This document shows, piece after piece, positions 1 to 10,014 of a stretch of 64,000 bases of DNA. The notes beneath the pieces were generated by a model. That model worked only from the letters and a program-made list of their open reading frames with translations. It did no database searches and was not told the origin of the DNA. Both the position numbers and the translations under genes were made by a program. Origin of the DNA: a bacterium (GTDB lineage Bacteria > Chloroflexota > Anaerolineae > Caldilineales > Caldilineaceae); the NCBI GenBank assembly GCA_016124945.1, contig WGMT01000029.1, positions 19,383 through 83,382 of the forward strand, in the 5' to 3' direction. Position 1 is the first letter of the stretch. Every line of letters starts with the position of its first letter.

Positions 1-2
1 GG

Positions 3-800
3 GCCACAGGCGAAGGCGAAATGGCCAACCCGCGCTGGTCCGAATCGCCTGATTTTCTATTTAAAGGCATTCTGGCTTGCGTAGAGTGCAATGCGCACCA
101 ACCAGCGCGCATTCCATCGACAGCGGCCATCCAACAGTTGATTGAAAGCCTTGCACCCGCAACCCGTAAAGAGGCATCACAACTTCTACCACAGATTCGT
201 GCCCTGTCGGTATTACAGAGCAAGGCCATGAACGCCTTCAGCTACATCCTCGCCGGCACACGTCTATGGGCGAAGGCAGCCGGCCACGAAGCCACCGAAG
301 ATGGCCGCTTGCTAGAGAGTGCCGATGCCTTTTACTTTGAGTTAGAAGAGCTAAAGCGCATGATGACCGGCGAATGGAACATCAGCAACATGGATGAAAT
401 TCAGTCCACTGCCGGCACACGCAAAACAAGCTATAGCGAGTGGCAGAAAGCGCAACCAGGCGATCTCCTCTTCAACGAGGCCGAAGCCTACCCCACACAC
501 AGCGGCTTACCCGGTGTGGTGGGCAATGCTACCGGCCCCCTACGCCGACAGAAAGGGCTGCAACCGCTCCTCTGTGAACGTGCGGTAGTAGGCGCACGTC
601 AACTAGACAGCGGTTGGGCGCCTACGCTCCCCGTTGCAGGCGGCCTCCTGGCCGCAGCCGGCACACCATTGGATCCCATTGTGGCTGCAGCACGGATCTG
701 GCATGTCCCCACTGTGGTCGGCCTTGGCCCTCATTACAACACACTGGTCGACGGCGCACAGACCAGGCTCGATGGCGCGCGTGGTGCAGTAGAGCAGTAA
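3..800 (+). CDS. PEP-utilising (PEP synthase/PPDK-like) protein, C-terminal part, truncated by window edge
   Basis: The frame is open from base 3 to the stop at 798-800, so the gene probably begins outside the window; the internal ATG at 21 is not a convincing start. The last ~75 residues resemble the swivelling PEP-utilising phosphohistidine domain (PVAGGLLAAAGTPLDPIVAA, then HVPTVVG and a DGARGAVE end). In active family members the glycine-rich stretch is followed by a catalytic His (GGxxSHxAIVARE); here the aligned position reads PLDPIVAAAR, so the phosphorylatable His seems to be missing. The preceding helical part (GTRLWAKAAGHEATEDGRLL) fits the linker region of such proteins. It may be a degenerate or non-phosphotransfer homologue. 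Separated by only 17 bp from cobT, so possibly cotranscribed. Confidence 0.6.
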   Translation, partial: ATGEGEMANPRWSESPDFLFKGILACVECNAHQPARIPSTAAIQQLIESLAPATRKEASQLLPQIRALSVLQSKAMNAFSYILAGTRLWAKAAGHEATEDGRLLESADAFYFELEELKRMMTGEWNISNMDEIQSTAGTRKTSYSEWQKAQPGDLLFNEAEAYPTHSGLPGVVGNATGPLRRQKGLQPLLCERAVVGARQLDSGWAPTLPVAGGLLAAAGTPLDPIVAAARIWHVPTVVGLGPHYNTLVDGAQTRLDGARGAVEQ

Positions 801-817
801 CACACAAAGGATGCATC

Positions 818-1885
818 ATGTCGGAATCTCTGCTTGCCGCCACGATCAGCGCCCTCGGACTGCCCGACGAAAAGGCCATGGCAGCCGCACGCGATCGCCA
901 AGAACAATTGACAAAACCTTCCGGTGCACTCGGACGGCTGGAAGCGTTGAGCATTCAACTGGCCGGCATCAGTGGCCGGCTACAGACGCCCACCAGCCCC
1001 TGCGCCGTGATTATCTGCGCCGCTGATCATGGCATTACAGCAGAAGGCGTCAGCGCGTTTCCATCTGCAGTGACGGCGCAGATGGTGCTCAACTTTCTGG
1101 CCGGCGGCGCCGCAGCCAACGTACTGGCGCGGCAGATGGGTGCATCCGTAACCGTATTGGATGTGGGCGTAGATGCCGATCTCCCCTCACACCCCAATCT
1201 TATTGAGCACAAAATCCGCCGCGGCACAGCCAATTTTGCGGTAGAAGCGGCGATGCAGGCCGAAGAGGTCTTGGCAGCTATCGAAGTCGGGATCCGTACG
1301 GCCAATCAGGTGATTGCAGACGGGGCGCGTATCGTGATCCCAGGTGAAATGGGCATCGGCAACACAACACCCAGCGCGGCCATTGCAGCCGTGCTCACCG
1401 GGCAGGCAGTGGAAATGGTCACCGGCACAGGGACAGGATTGGCCTTCGCCGGCTGGCGACACAAGTGCGAGGTGATCCGCAAAGCACTCGCCTTACACAA
1501 GCCTTCTTCCACCGATCCCATTGATCTACTACGCTGTGTCGGCGGCCTGGAGATTGCAGCCATCACTGGGATTGTCCTGGCCGGCGCAGCAGCGCGAGTC
1601 CCTATCCTCCTCGACGGTGTGATTGCGACAGCGGGTGCGTCGATTGCAGCACGCCTCGCCCCACTCTGCATTCCCTTCCTCGTGTCCGGCCATCACTCAC
1701 AAGAACCGGGCCATCGTGCCTTTCTCGAACATCTGGGCATGTTGCCGCTCCTTGATCTCGACCTGCGCCTGGGCGAAGGCACCGGTGCACTGCTTGCCCT
1801 GCCTTTGCTGCAAGCATCTGTGCGCACGTTGAACGAGATGGCAACCTTTGACGAGGCGGCGGTGGAGAAAGGGATTGAGGATTAG
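818..1885 (+). CDS. cobT: Nicotinate-nucleotide--dimethylbenzimidazole phosphoribosyltransferase
   Basis: CobT makes alpha-ribazole phosphate from nicotinate mononucleotide and 5,6-dimethylbenzimidazole for the lower ligand of cobalamin. The 355-residue product has the family landmarks: KPSGALGRLE near the N-terminus, AADHGITAEGVSAFP, GEMGIGNTT and, near the C-terminus, DLRLGEGTGA, whose Glu (about residue 320) matches the catalytic base of the Salmonella enzyme. The frame is open further upstream, but the ATG at 818 is chosen because AAAGG lies 7 bp before it and the protein then has standard family length. No cobalamin riboswitch is visible upstream and no other B12 gene is in the window, so this may serve salvage and lower-ligand remodelling. 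Confidence 0.93.
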   Translation: MSESLLAATISALGLPDEKAMAAARDRQEQLTKPSGALGRLEALSIQLAGISGRLQTPTSPCAVIICAADHGITAEGVSAFPSAVTAQMVLNFLAGGAAANVLARQMGASVTVLDVGVDADLPSHPNLIEHKIRRGTANFAVEAAMQAEEVLAAIEVGIRTANQVIADGARIVIPGEMGIGNTTPSAAIAAVLTGQAVEMVTGTGTGLAFAGWRHKCEVIRKALALHKPSSTDPIDLLRCVGGLEIAAITGIVLAGAAARVPILLDGVIATAGASIAARLAPLCIPFLVSGHHSQEPGHRAFLEHLGMLPLLDLDLRLGEGTGALLALPLLQASVRTLNEMATFDEAAVEKGIED

Positions 1886-2195
1886 GGATTGGGGATTGGT
1901 CGTTGGTCTCCGCAGTCTTTCATGAAAATTCCCCTGGTATTCTCTTTTTCTCGTGCCACCCTGCTGTTGCAGACACCCCCGAAGTGCCTCTCTGCGTTTT
2001 ACCGGACCACACCCGCTATAGTATCATGTCTGTATCGGTCAGCGCGCTCTTTCCTCAAGTTTTCCTAGCTTCTAAATTGCATGACTTCAGGCGATTCGGT
2101 TTTGAACAGACCGTGGCTTGTCCGCTCATTTGCCAATCAACAAGCCTAATCACCAATCACGAATCACCAGTCCCTAATTCCAATAGGATCATTCC
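1886..2195. other. Intergenic region between cobT and dnaE with dispersed-repeat ends
   Basis: No credible gene. The left end (about 1873-1903) is a short imperfect tandem of GGATTAGGGATTGG-like units that begins inside the last codons of cobT; the right end (about 2137-2180) carries the opposite-sense units (CACCAATCACGAATCACCAG). The two could pair as arms of a long hairpin. The dnaE start lies directly after the right arm and no strong ribosome binding site is seen. Confidence 0.6.
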
Positions 2196-5100
2196 ATGTC
2201 CGACGATTTTGTCCACATCCACACCCATTCCGAATATTCGCTGCTCGACGGGCTGGGCCGGGTAAAGGACCTGGTCAAAGAAGCCAAGAAGCTGGGCCAG
2301 AAGGCCTTGGCCTTGACCGATCACGGCGCGATGCACGGCGCAGTGGAATTCTTCCGCGCCTGCAAAAGCGCGGACATCAAGCCCCTCATCGGCGTGGAAA
2401 GCTATCAAACCGTGTGGGGACGCCCTAAAGAGGGCCGTGATCATCAACTCGATCGCGAGAATTACCACCAACTCCTCATTGCCAAGGACATGACCGGCTA
2501 CCGCAACCTGCTCAAGTTGGTGAGCCAGAGTTATGTTAACGGCTACTACTACAAGCCTCGCATCGACCATGCCCTGCTCGAAAAACACGCCCAAGGGCTC
2601 GTCTGCACCACCGGCTGCCTGGGCGCAGAAGTGCCGCAACTGCTGATGCTGGGCCGCGAAAAAGAAGCCTACGAGCGGCTGGGCTGGTATGTCGATCTCT
2701 TCGGCAAAGAGAACTACTTCATCGAACTGCAAGAACACTCCATCGATGAACTCAAGGAAGTCAACAAAATTTTGGTCCCCTGGGCCGAGAAGTTCGGCAT
2801 TCAGTTGCTGGTGACCAACGATGTCCACTACGTGCGTGAAGGCGACAGCACGCCCCACGAAGTGCTGCTCTGCGTGCAGACTGGTGTGCGTATGCAAGAT
2901 GAGAAACGCATGCGTTTAAGCGATCAGAGCTACTTCCTCAAGAGCCGGACGCAGATGGAAGATACCTTCCGTCCGCTCATCGATCTGCCGCCCAGCGCCT
3001 TCGACAGTTCGGTGCAAATCGCCGAAATGTGCGAAGTCGACCTGGAAGATCCCACCTATCACCTGCCCGATCTGCCCATTCCCGAAGGGTTTACCTACGC
3101 CACCTATTTGCGTCACCTCACTGAACTGGGGTTGGAACGGCTATACGGGGCACGCGCCAACCATCCCGAAGTGCAGGAACGCAAGGAACGCGAACTGCGC
3201 ATCATCGGCGAGATGGGCTTCGACGTCTACTTCTTGATCGTAGCGGATCTGTGCGAGTTCGCGCGCAGCCGCAATATCTGGTGGAACGTACGTGGATCAG
3301 GTGCCGGGTCGCTGGTGGCTTACTGCACCGGCATCACCGGGCTGGATCCGCTCAAGAACAATTTGATTTTCGAGCGTTTCCTCAATCCGGGCCGCGTCAC
3401 CATGCCCGACTTCGATCTCGACTACCCCGACGACCAGCGTGAAGAGATGATCCGCTACACCGTCGAGAAATACGGCAGCGAACAGGTGGCGCAGATCGTC
3501 ACCTTTGGGCGCATGAAGGCGCGCGCCGCCATCCGCGACGTAGGCCGCGCCAAGGACGTGCCCCTGGATCAGGTGGACCGCATCGCCAAGCTGATCCCGG
3601 CCATCCCCGGCAAGCCCGTCACCATTCAAGACGTGCTCACCGAAGGCCACGAGTTCTACAACCCCGAGCTGGTGGAATTCTACAAAAAAGAAGCCTGGGT
3701 ACGCGATCTCGTGGACACCTCTATGCAGCTTGAAGGCGTAGCTCGCCACGCCGGGATCCACGCCGCCGCCGTCATCGTGGCGGATCGCGAACTGGAACAC
3801 TACACGCCGCTCATGCGCGGCACCAAGTCCACCGTCACCTCAACGGTGACGCAGTACGAGTTCCCAATCTTGGAATCCATCGGCCTGCTCAAAGTCGACT
3901 TTTTGGGCCTGAGCACGTTGACTGTCATGCGCGAGGCCGGTCGGCTGATCAAAGAAGTCCACGGCGTCGAGTGGCGGCTCGACAACATTCCCTTTGAGGG
4001 CGAAGCCGCGGTGGAAGCGTTCAAGCTTCTCTCTAGCGGCGAAGTGAGCGGCGTCTTCCAGGTGGAGTCTCAAGGCATGCGTCGTGTGCTCACCGAAATG
4101 CAGCCAACCCTCTTCGAGCACATCATCGCTACGATTTCGCTCTACCGGCCCGGCCCGATCGAGTACATTCCTCAGTTCATCCGCCGCCTGCACGGTGAGG
4201 AAGAGGTAGAGTACAAGCACCCAGCGCTGGAGTCGATTCTGGCGGAGACTTACGGCATCATCGTCTACCAGGAGCAGATCATTCAGGTGCTCAGCCAGTT
4301 GGCGGGCTACACCCCCGGCGAAGCGGATCTGGTACGCCGTGCCATCAGCAAGAAAAAAGCGTCGGACATTGAACGGCACAAGCAGCTTTTTGTCCAGGGC
4401 TGCGCCACCAAAGAGATCCCTGCCGCCGCCGCCACCGCGATTTACGAAGACATTGAGTTCTTCGCCCGCTACGGCTTCAACAAGTGTTTGCCGGGCGATG
4501 TGGAAGTCATCGATGCCGCCACGGGGCGGTTGGTGCGCGTCGAAGATCTCTACCACGGCCGCACCGCCATCGAGCAGACCGTCACCTGTGACACGTTCAC
4601 GCTGCGTTTCGGCGCAGGACGCGTCTCCGCCGTCATGGACAACGGTGTCAAGCCGGTTTACCGCCTGACCACCCGCCTGGGACGGCAGATCGAAGCCACG
4701 GCCAATCACCCATTTTATACCTTCGACGGCTGGCGTCTGCTCGAAGAGCTGCGGCCTGGCGCACAGATCGCTACCCCGCGTCGCCTGTTCGTGGAAGGGA
4801 CGGAGATCTGGCCCGATCATACGGTTATCGCGCTGGGACACTTGCTTGCCGAAGGCAACCTCTGCCATCCACATTCGGTCTACTTCTACAGCCAGGATTG
4901 GGCGCAAGTCGAGGATTACGTCACCGCAGCCGAACGCTTCGACAACGTCGATTGCAGCGTCAGCAACCACAAGGGCACCTACTCCGTCTACGCCCGCCGC
5001 GTGGACCGATCTCGCCCGCCCGGCATCGTCACCTGGGCGCAGGAAATCGGCATCTGGGGCAAAAACGCCCACACCAAAGAGATCCCGGCGGATGTCTTCA

Positions 5101-7676
5101 CGTTGACCAATCGCCAGATCGGCCTGCTCCTCAGCCGCATGTGGGAAGGTGACGGCCACATCAACGTGCAGGGACGCAGTCTCTACTATGCCACGGCATC
5201 GGAACGCATGGCGCGGCAGATGCAGCATCTACTCCTGCGCTTAGGCATCGTCAGCCGTCTGCGCACCGTCGAATTCCCCTACAAAGACGGGCGCATCGGC
5301 TATCAGCTTTTCGTCACCGGCAACGACAACATCCAACGCTTTGCCGCCCACATCGGCTGTCACTTTGTTAGCGAAGAGCGACGGGCAATGTTGAATCAGC
5401 TTCAGATTGCGACACCGCAAGCTTCCAGCACCCGCGACGTCGTCCCGTTGGGTGTGAAAGATCTGGTCCGCGCCGCCAAGGACCGTTCTGGGCGTACGTG
5501 GACGCAGATCAACCTGGATTGCGGTGTGGCCCAGCGTGAGTTCTACCCCACCAACGCCGCCAACAAGAACGGTTTCACCCGTCAGACCATTGAACGTCTG
5601 GCCGGTTACTTTGCTGAGGCCGACCTGCATCGCTATGCCGACAACGACGTCTACTGGGACGAGATCGAGTCTATCGAGTATGTGGGCGAAAAGCAGACCT
5701 ACGATCTAGAAGTCCCCGGCACACACAACTTCGTGGCCAACGACATTCTTGTCCACAACAGCCACGCCGCCGACTACGCCGTCATCACCGTGCAGACGGC
5801 CTACCTCAAGGCCCACTACCCTGTGGAATACATGGCAGCGCTGCTGCTGGTGGAGCGCGACAAGACGGAAAAGGTGGTCAACTTCATCAACGAATGCCGC
5901 CGCATGGGCATTCAGGTGCTGCCCCCCGACGTCAACTACAGCGGCATGGACTTCGAGACGCAGGCAGTGCCTAAGGATTCGGCCTACCAGGCCATCAACC
6001 GCGATCCCACCATCGCCTATCACTTCCCGGTGCCGGAGGGCGCAGCCATTCGCTTCGGCATGGCCGCGGTGAAGAATGTGGGCGAAGGGCCGGTGAGCGT
6101 GATCCTGGCAGAGCGCGCCGCCAATGGGCCGTTCAAGAGTCTGGAAGATCTGTGTGATCGCGTCGACCTGCGCCACGTCAACAAGCGGGCGCTGGAATGT
6201 TTGATCAAAGTCGGCGCGCTGGATCGCTTCGGCAACCGCAGCCAATTGTTGGCCGTCCTCGATCAGATGATGGCCCGCTCCGGCGCCACCCACAGCGCCA
6301 AAGACAGCGGCCAGATCTCCATGTTCGATCTCATGGGCGATGCCGGCGAACCCCAAGAAGTGCCCATTGTGCTGCCAAAGATCGAAGAGACCAGCAGCAA
6401 AGAGCGTCTGCAATGGGAAAAGGAACTGCTGGGCGTCTTCGCCAGCAGCCACCCGATCCAACAACTGAAAGTAGACCTGATGCAGATTGTCACCTGTTCG
6501 TGCGCCGAACTGGGCGAAAAACACCACGACAAGGTCGTCACCGTGGGCGGTATGCTGGCCGACGTGCGCACCACCATCACCAAAAAAGGTGACAAGATGG
6601 CCTTCCTGCGCATCGAGGACATGGTCGGCCAGTGTGAGGTGGTCCTCTTCCCGCGCACGTACGAGCAGTACAAGGATGAATTGGTGCCGGATCGGGTACT
6701 CCTCGTCATCGGCAAGGCGCAGACGCGCAACGGGCGCACCAGCGTCCTCGGCGAGGAAATCAAAACCAGCCTCGAAATCGCCCGCGCCGTCGTCAGCGAC
6801 GAAGACAACCGCTACCAGGACAAACTCATCGAAGCGCCCACTTTCAACGGTCGTTCCGGCACCGGACACCCTGGCAATGGCGCGCCGGTTAGCGCACCCA
6901 ATGACATACCAAGTGGTAACCCGAGCAATACACCGAGTGTGAAGGCTGTGCCCAACGGCAATGGCACTGCCAATGGGAACGGTCACAAGGCCACTAATGG
7001 CAGTAGCAACGGCCACGCCAATGGACATGCCAACACAGGCGAAACCAACAGCCCCACACCGCGCAAAGCGTCCGCGCCGGCGTGGGATCCCGGCATGGAC
7101 GGCTACGACGCCGACAATGCCCCGGTGATGGACGAAGAAAGTCCTTTTGCAAACAACTTTGATTGGATGCCGGGAGCGACGGAAGAGAAGGCAAAAGTCA
7201 AAACGCAAAAGGCAAAAGTAGATGAGGTCGGTGGCGCGGTGAAAGCAGCGGTGAGTGGGGAGCAGGCACAAGGGCCTGGGGACAAGGAATTGGGGACTGG
7301 AGAACCGCCTGCGATCTCTGAGGAAGCGACTGCCGATGATGCGCCGGTAGACGCCGACACGCAATCCGCAATCCGCAATTCGCAATCCGCAATCCGCAAT
7401 TCGCAATCCGATCCACGCAACGCCTCTCCCCGCCACCACCGCACGCTGAAGATCGTCTTCTCGCGCTGCGGGCAGTTGGATCGCGACAAGTGGCGACTGC
7501 GCGAAATCGTGGATGCGGTACGCGATCCTCGGGGGCGTGATCAATTCGTCATCGTCATGGAATCCGACGGGCGACGCCATCAACTGACCTTCCCCAACGA
7601 CTATTGCAATGTCAGTGATCGGCTGTTGAACGAGTTGCAGAAGTATTTCAACGTGGATGTTGTAGTGGAGGAGTAG
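2196..7676 (+). CDS. dnaE: DNA polymerase III alpha subunit interrupted by an intein
   Basis: Replicative polymerase catalytic subunit. The 1826-residue precursor starts with a PHP domain ([19 protein letters not shown]; residues ~5-210), then the C-family polymerase core with the catalytic [10 protein letters not shown] motif (~residue 403). An intein occupies residues 764-1188; the exteins join at YGFNK/SHAADYA. An OB-fold ([20 protein letters not shown]) follows at ~1448-1515. The spliced product is ~1401 residues, longer than the usual ~1160, because of a ~200-residue low-complexity linker (Asn/Gly/His-rich, then stretches encoded by dispersed DNA repeats) before a conserved-looking end ([19 protein letters not shown] to the stop). 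The ATG at 2196 gives the exact canonical PHP start. Cyanobacterial split DnaE inteins sit three residues earlier (before CFNK), so this is a neighbouring but distinct site. Confidence 0.97.
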   Translation: MSDDFVHIHTHSEYSLLDGLGRVKDLVKEAKKLGQKALALTDHGAMHGAVEFFRACKSADIKPLIGVESYQTVWGRPKEGRDHQLDRENYHQLLIAKDMTGYRNLLKLVSQSYVNGYYYKPRIDHALLEKHAQGLVCTTGCLGAEVPQLLMLGREKEAYERLGWYVDLFGKENYFIELQEHSIDELKEVNKILVPWAEKFGIQLLVTNDVHYVREGDSTPHEVLLCVQTGVRMQDEKRMRLSDQSYFLKSRTQMEDTFRPLIDLPPSAFDSSVQIAEMCEVDLEDPTYHLPDLPIPEGFTYATYLRHLTELGLERLYGARANHPEVQERKERELRIIGEMGFDVYFLIVADLCEFARSRNIWWNVRGSGAGSLVAYCTGITGLDPLKNNLIFERFLNPGRVTMPDFDLDYPDDQREEMIRYTVEKYGSEQVAQIVTFGRMKARAAIRDVGRAKDVPLDQVDRIAKLIPAIPGKPVTIQDVLTEGHEFYNPELVEFYKKEAWVRDLVDTSMQLEGVARHAGIHAAAVIVADRELEHYTPLMRGTKSTVTSTVTQYEFPILESIGLLKVDFLGLSTLTVMREAGRLIKEVHGVEWRLDNIPFEGEAAVEAFKLLSSGEVSGVFQVESQGMRRVLTEMQPTLFEHIIATISLYRPGPIEYIPQFIRRLHGEEEVEYKHPALESILAETYGIIVYQEQIIQVLSQLAGYTPGEADLVRRAISKKKASDIERHKQLFVQGCATKEIPAAAATAIYEDIEFFARYGFNKCLPGDVEVIDAATGRLVRVEDLYHGRTAIEQTVTCDTFTLRFGAGRVSAVMDNGVKPVYRLTTRLGRQIEATANHPFYTFDGWRLLEELRPGAQIATPRRLFVEGTEIWPDHTVIALGHLLAEGNLCHPHSVYFYSQDWAQVEDYVTAAERFDNVDCSVSNHKGTYSVYARRVDRSRPPGIVTWAQEIGIWGKNAHTKEIPADVFTLTNRQIGLLLSRMWEGDGHINVQGRSLYYATASERMARQMQHLLLRLGIVSRLRTVEFPYKDGRIGYQLFVTGNDNIQRFAAHIGCHFVSEERRAMLNQLQIATPQASSTRDVVPLGVKDLVRAAKDRSGRTWTQINLDCGVAQREFYPTNAANKNGFTRQTIERLAGYFAEADLHRYADNDVYWDEIESIEYVGEKQTYDLEVPGTHNFVANDILVHNSHAADYAVITVQTAYLKAHYPVEYMAALLLVERDKTEKVVNFINECRRMGIQVLPPDVNYSGMDFETQAVPKDSAYQAINRDPTIAYHFPVPEGAAIRFGMAAVKNVGEGPVSVILAERAANGPFKSLEDLCDRVDLRHVNKRALECLIKVGALDRFGNRSQLLAVLDQMMARSGATHSAKDSGQISMFDLMGDAGEPQEVPIVLPKIEETSSKERLQWEKELLGVFASSHPIQQLKVDLMQIVTCSCAELGEKHHDKVVTVGGMLADVRTTITKKGDKMAFLRIEDMVGQCEVVLFPRTYEQYKDELVPDRVLLVIGKAQTRNGRTSVLGEEIKTSLEIARAVVSDEDNRYQDKLIEAPTFNGRSGTGHPGNGAPVSAPNDIPSGNPSNTPSVKAVPNGNGTANGNGHKATNGSSNGHANGHANTGETNSPTPRKASAPAWDPGMDGYDADNAPVMDEESPFANNFDWMPGATEEKAKVKTQKAKVDEVGGAVKAAVSGEQAQGPGDKELGTGEPPAISEEATADDAPVDADTQSAIRNSQSAIRNSQSDPRNASPRHHRTLKIVFSRCGQLDRDKWRLREIVDAVRDPRGRDQFVIVMESDGRRHQLTFPNDYCNVSDRLLNELQKYFNVDVVVEE
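4485..5759 (+). mobile_element. DnaE intein with LAGLIDADG (DOD) homing endonuclease
   Basis: 425-residue in-frame protein-splicing element. It begins with Cys ([20 protein letters not shown], block A), has the block B TANH motif ([18 protein letters not shown]), and ends with block F/G ([20 protein letters not shown] then VHN), followed by Ser as the +1 nucleophile. Between them lie two dodecapeptide-like endonuclease motifs: [10 protein letters not shown] (~residue 880 of the precursor) and [16 protein letters not shown] (~976). The second keeps the acidic GDG; the first has E in place of D (AEGN), as some active enzymes do. Boundaries follow from the terminal Cys, the HN dipeptide and the conserved FNK-SHA extein sequence. 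All splicing residues are present, so it should splice; endonuclease activity is plausible but not certain. Confidence 0.95.
7185..7410 (+). repeat. Dispersed tandem-repeat units inside the dnaE linker
   Basis: Three repeat families found between genes elsewhere in the window occur here in frame. At 7185-7226 GGCAAAAGTC/AAAAGGCAAAAG units encode [14 protein letters not shown] and match units at 29643-29690. At about 7262-7303 there are GGGCCTGGGGACAAGG/GGGGACTGG units. At 7364-7410 CAATCCGCAATTCG units encode [15 protein letters not shown]. The reading frame is kept through all of them. Confidence 0.75.
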
Positions 7677-7682
7677 GATATT

Positions 7683-8042
7683 ATGGTAACACTCCAAGTA
7701 TCTGACGAGTTAGCATCTACCATTCAGACAGCTGCAAGCCAGCAGCACATGAGTGTAGAAGAGTACCTGCTCCAGGTTGTACGCAGAGAACGAACCCTCG
7801 CCCAACAGCGCAAGGTGGAAGATGAAATGGCCTGGTGGTTTGCCCAACCGATGGTTCAGCGCGCCCGCTATGAAGGCGAGTTTATCGCTGTCCATGAACA
7901 TGAGGTCGTCGACCACGATCAGGACAAAGTTGCTCTACATCGACGCATTCGTGCTAAGTATGGACAAACAGCGGTTCTGATCATCCCTGCGGAAGGCCCA
8001 AGAGACATCCTTATTTACAGTCCACAACTGGATCGCTCGTGA
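7683..8042 (+). CDS. RHH-like / DUF5678-type small protein, probable partner of the next gene
   Basis: 119 residues. The N-terminus (TLQVSDELASTIQTAASQQH and MSVEEYLLQVV) resembles the ribbon-helix-helix DNA-binding segment of CopG-type antitoxins. The middle (YEGEFIAVHEHEVVDHDQDK, then LHRRIRAKYG) resembles DUF5678. The stop overlaps the GTG start of the retropepsin-like gene by 4 bp, so the pair is translationally coupled. The start codon follows the dnaE stop by 6 bp, so it may also be transcribed from the dnaE promoter. By analogy it may be the regulatory or antitoxin half of a small two-gene module; no function is proven for this combination. Confidence 0.7.
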   Translation: MVTLQVSDELASTIQTAASQQHMSVEEYLLQVVRRERTLAQQRKVEDEMAWWFAQPMVQRARYEGEFIAVHEHEVVDHDQDKVALHRRIRAKYGQTAVLIIPAEGPRDILIYSPQLDRS

Positions 8043-8428
8043 ACAAAGCAGTCTATAGCAGCCAATACTTTCCACCAGCCCCGATCATTCCAGTTCACAT
8101 TGGAACCGCTGACAGTTCGGGAAGAATGGGGCCGTTTGATGCACTGGTCGATACTGGCGCGGATGGTACATTCGTTCCGATTTCAATCCTGGAAGCGCTA
8201 GAAGTACCCGTCGCATATAGCCTACACGTTCGCTCGCATTTGAGTAGTTCACCGCAGCGAATGCCAGTTTTCACAGTTGATATTGTGTTGTTCGGCAGCA
8301 TACTCTTGCCCAGTATCGATGTAGTAGGTGATCCTCGAGGAGACAGCGTCATTGTGGGTAGAAATGTCCTCAATTTGGGTCATGTCTACCTTGCAGGCCC
8401 TAAGCAAACGATTGAAGTATCCGCATAA
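8039..8428 (+). CDS. Retropepsin-like (clan AA) aspartic protease domain protein
   Basis: 129 residues, GTG start overlapping the previous stop in a GTGA. FDALVDTGADGTFVP contains the DTGA active-site motif of retroviral-type aspartic proteases, which dimerise to form one active site, and VGDPRGDSVIVGRNVLNLG matches the conserved second half (Gly-Arg-Asn-xx-Leu). No signal peptide or membrane segment is visible, so it should act in the cytoplasm. The substrate is unknown; its tightly coupled neighbour is the obvious candidate partner or substrate. Confidence 0.75.
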   Translation: MNKAVYSSQYFPPAPIIPVHIGTADSSGRMGPFDALVDTGADGTFVPISILEALEVPVAYSLHVRSHLSSSPQRMPVFTVDIVLFGSILLPSIDVVGDPRGDSVIVGRNVLNLGHVYLAGPKQTIEVSA

Positions 8429-8488
8429 ACGAACTGATCTAATTTTTGGTTTCACTGCTCTTTGTTGGATTCCCAAAGAAGCTGACAT

Positions 8489-9016
8489 ATGGAAAATCCC
8501 ACTCAAAACACGCAACAGGACCCATCCTCCCGCCGCCCCACCAACAAGGACAAAGGAGCCGATCCGCTGGAAAGATGGCGCGATCTGATCTCCGAGCGCA
8601 TCGAAAACGCCATGAAAGACGGCGCGTTCGACAACCTGCCCGGCAAGGGCAAGCCGCTGGTCTGGAAAGACAACCCCAACGAACCCGTCGACCTGCGCAT
8701 GGCCAACAAGCTGCTCAAGAACAACGATCTCACACCGTCCTGGATCGCAGACCGCAAAGCCATCCTCGCCGACGTGGACGTATTACGCGCCGACATCATG
8801 CGCACCTGGCAGTGGACACGCCAAGCCTGGCCCGCCGCTGAACGCGAGTGGGCCCGCGCCATCGCCGAATGGGAAGAGCGTATCGTCGCCCTAAACCGGC
8901 GCATCCTCGACATCAATCTGATCCTCCCCGTCGCCAGCATGGAACTACTACGCCTGCGCATAGACGACGAACTGCGCCGCGCTGGCGCAACGCGTACACC
9001 AAAGCCAACCGAGTAA
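8489..9016 (+). CDS. DUF1992 (DnaJ homologue subfamily C member 28-like) protein
   Basis: 175 residues. The block RWRDLISERIENAMKDGAFD, NLPGKGKPL, MANKLLKNNDLTPSW is the hallmark of DUF1992, found alone in bacteria and in human DNAJC28. The remainder is a charged helix-rich tail (ALNRRILDINLILPVASMEL). Cytoplasmic, function unknown. It is followed by an inverted repeat before the amidase gene. Confidence 0.88.
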   Translation: MENPTQNTQQDPSSRRPTNKDKGADPLERWRDLISERIENAMKDGAFDNLPGKGKPLVWKDNPNEPVDLRMANKLLKNNDLTPSWIADRKAILADVDVLRADIMRTWQWTRQAWPAAEREWARAIAEWEERIVALNRRILDINLILPVASMELLRLRIDDELRRAGATRTPKPTE

Positions 9017-9086
9017 GATGGGGGGTTACGACCACCCAACTTGGCAGGAACACCAGCTTAGGCTGATACAGTCGTAACCCATCCTA
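9015..9086 (+). repeat. Imperfect inverted repeat between DUF1992 gene and amidase gene
   Basis: Left arm GATGGGGGGTTACGAC and right arm GTCGTAACCCATC pair over ~13 bp with a two-base bulge, 38 bp apart. It lies directly after the stop codon and ends ~25 bp before the next ATG. It could be a terminator or attenuator, though there is no T-run. Confidence 0.5.
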
Positions 9087-9111
9087 CGAACCACCTCCCA
9101 GAGGAGACAAC

Positions 9112-9930
9112 ATGGGCTTTCGCATCGCTGCCGTGCAGATGAACACCCAGGACGACAAGAACGAGAATCTGCGCAAAGCCGGCGCGCTCATCGACGAGGC
9201 CGCCCACGCCGGGGCCAACCTGGTGGCGCTGCCCGAAATGTTCAATGTCCTGGGGCCGAACGAGGTGGTGCGCGCCGCCCGTGAACCCGCCGATGGCCCC
9301 ACCGCCGAATTCCTGCGTAGCAAGGCCAGGGAACACGCCATCTACGTCCACGGCGGCAGCATTCCTGTGATGGTAGACGATAGCGACAAGGCGTGGAACA
9401 CGACATTGGTCTTCGATCCGCAGGGCGAACTCATCGCCCGCTACAACAAGATCCACCTCTTCGATATCGACGTCACCGGGCATGTGGCCGACAATGAATC
9501 GTCCCGTTTCGAGGCAGGCAAAAAGATGGTGACGTTTGAGACGGAGCATGGACAGTTTGGGCTGACCATCTGCTACGACATCCGCTTCCCCGAACTCTAC
9601 CGCGCCTTGACCCTGGCCGGTGCACGCGTCATCTTCCAACCCGCCGCCTTCACCCTCTACACCGGCAAAGACCACTGGGAAGCGTTGATCCGCGCCCGCG
9701 CCATCGAGAATCAGGTCTACATGGTCTGCCCGGCTCAGTTCGGCAGCCACCCGCCCAACAAACAGTGTTTCGGCAATGCCATGATCGTCGACCCATGGGG
9801 CACGGTGATTGCACGTGCGCCGGAACGCGAATGCATCGTCTTCGCCGACATCGACTACGCGCAGCAAGATCGGATTCGCGACCAGGTACCGTCGCTACGC
9901 AACCGGCGTCCGCAGGTCTATGCCGGCTAA
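9112..9930 (+). CDS. Nitrilase-superfamily carbon-nitrogen hydrolase (Nit1/Nit2-like amidase)
   Basis: 272 residues, standard for the Nit branch. The catalytic triad is visible: Glu in LVALPEMFNVLG, Lys in ARYNKIHLFDIDV, and Cys in LTICYDIRFPELYRAL. The KIHLFDIDV and CYDIRFPELY wording is typical of deaminated-glutathione amidase / omega-amidase members, which repair or recycle keto-acid amides such as deaminated glutathione or 2-oxoglutaramate in the cytoplasm. The start is supported by GAGGAG 6-7 bp upstream. A factor-independent terminator follows. Confidence 0.88.
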   Translation: MGFRIAAVQMNTQDDKNENLRKAGALIDEAAHAGANLVALPEMFNVLGPNEVVRAAREPADGPTAEFLRSKAREHAIYVHGGSIPVMVDDSDKAWNTTLVFDPQGELIARYNKIHLFDIDVTGHVADNESSRFEAGKKMVTFETEHGQFGLTICYDIRFPELYRALTLAGARVIFQPAAFTLYTGKDHWEALIRARAIENQVYMVCPAQFGSHPPNKQCFGNAMIVDPWGTVIARAPERECIVFADIDYAQQDRIRDQVPSLRNRRPQVYAG

Positions 9931-10014
9931 CGATGCCGCCTTTGTATCGAAAAGCATACCGGCTGATTGTGTCGCGGTCCCTTTCGCAAAGTGGCACAAC
10001 CAACCAAGATGAAG

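Noticed and set aside
614..817. Upstream extension of cobT
   Set aside because: It overlaps the preceding gene, has no ribosome binding site, and standard CobT length is reached from 818.
7364..7410. CRISPR-like array
   Set aside because: Units are 8-14 bp, contiguous, without spacers, and lie in the dnaE frame.
5706..7697. 663-residue open frame antisense to dnaE
   Set aside because: Shadow frame caused by GC-rich codon usage; the plus strand encodes clearly conserved DnaE sequence and the antisense product has no recognisable motif.
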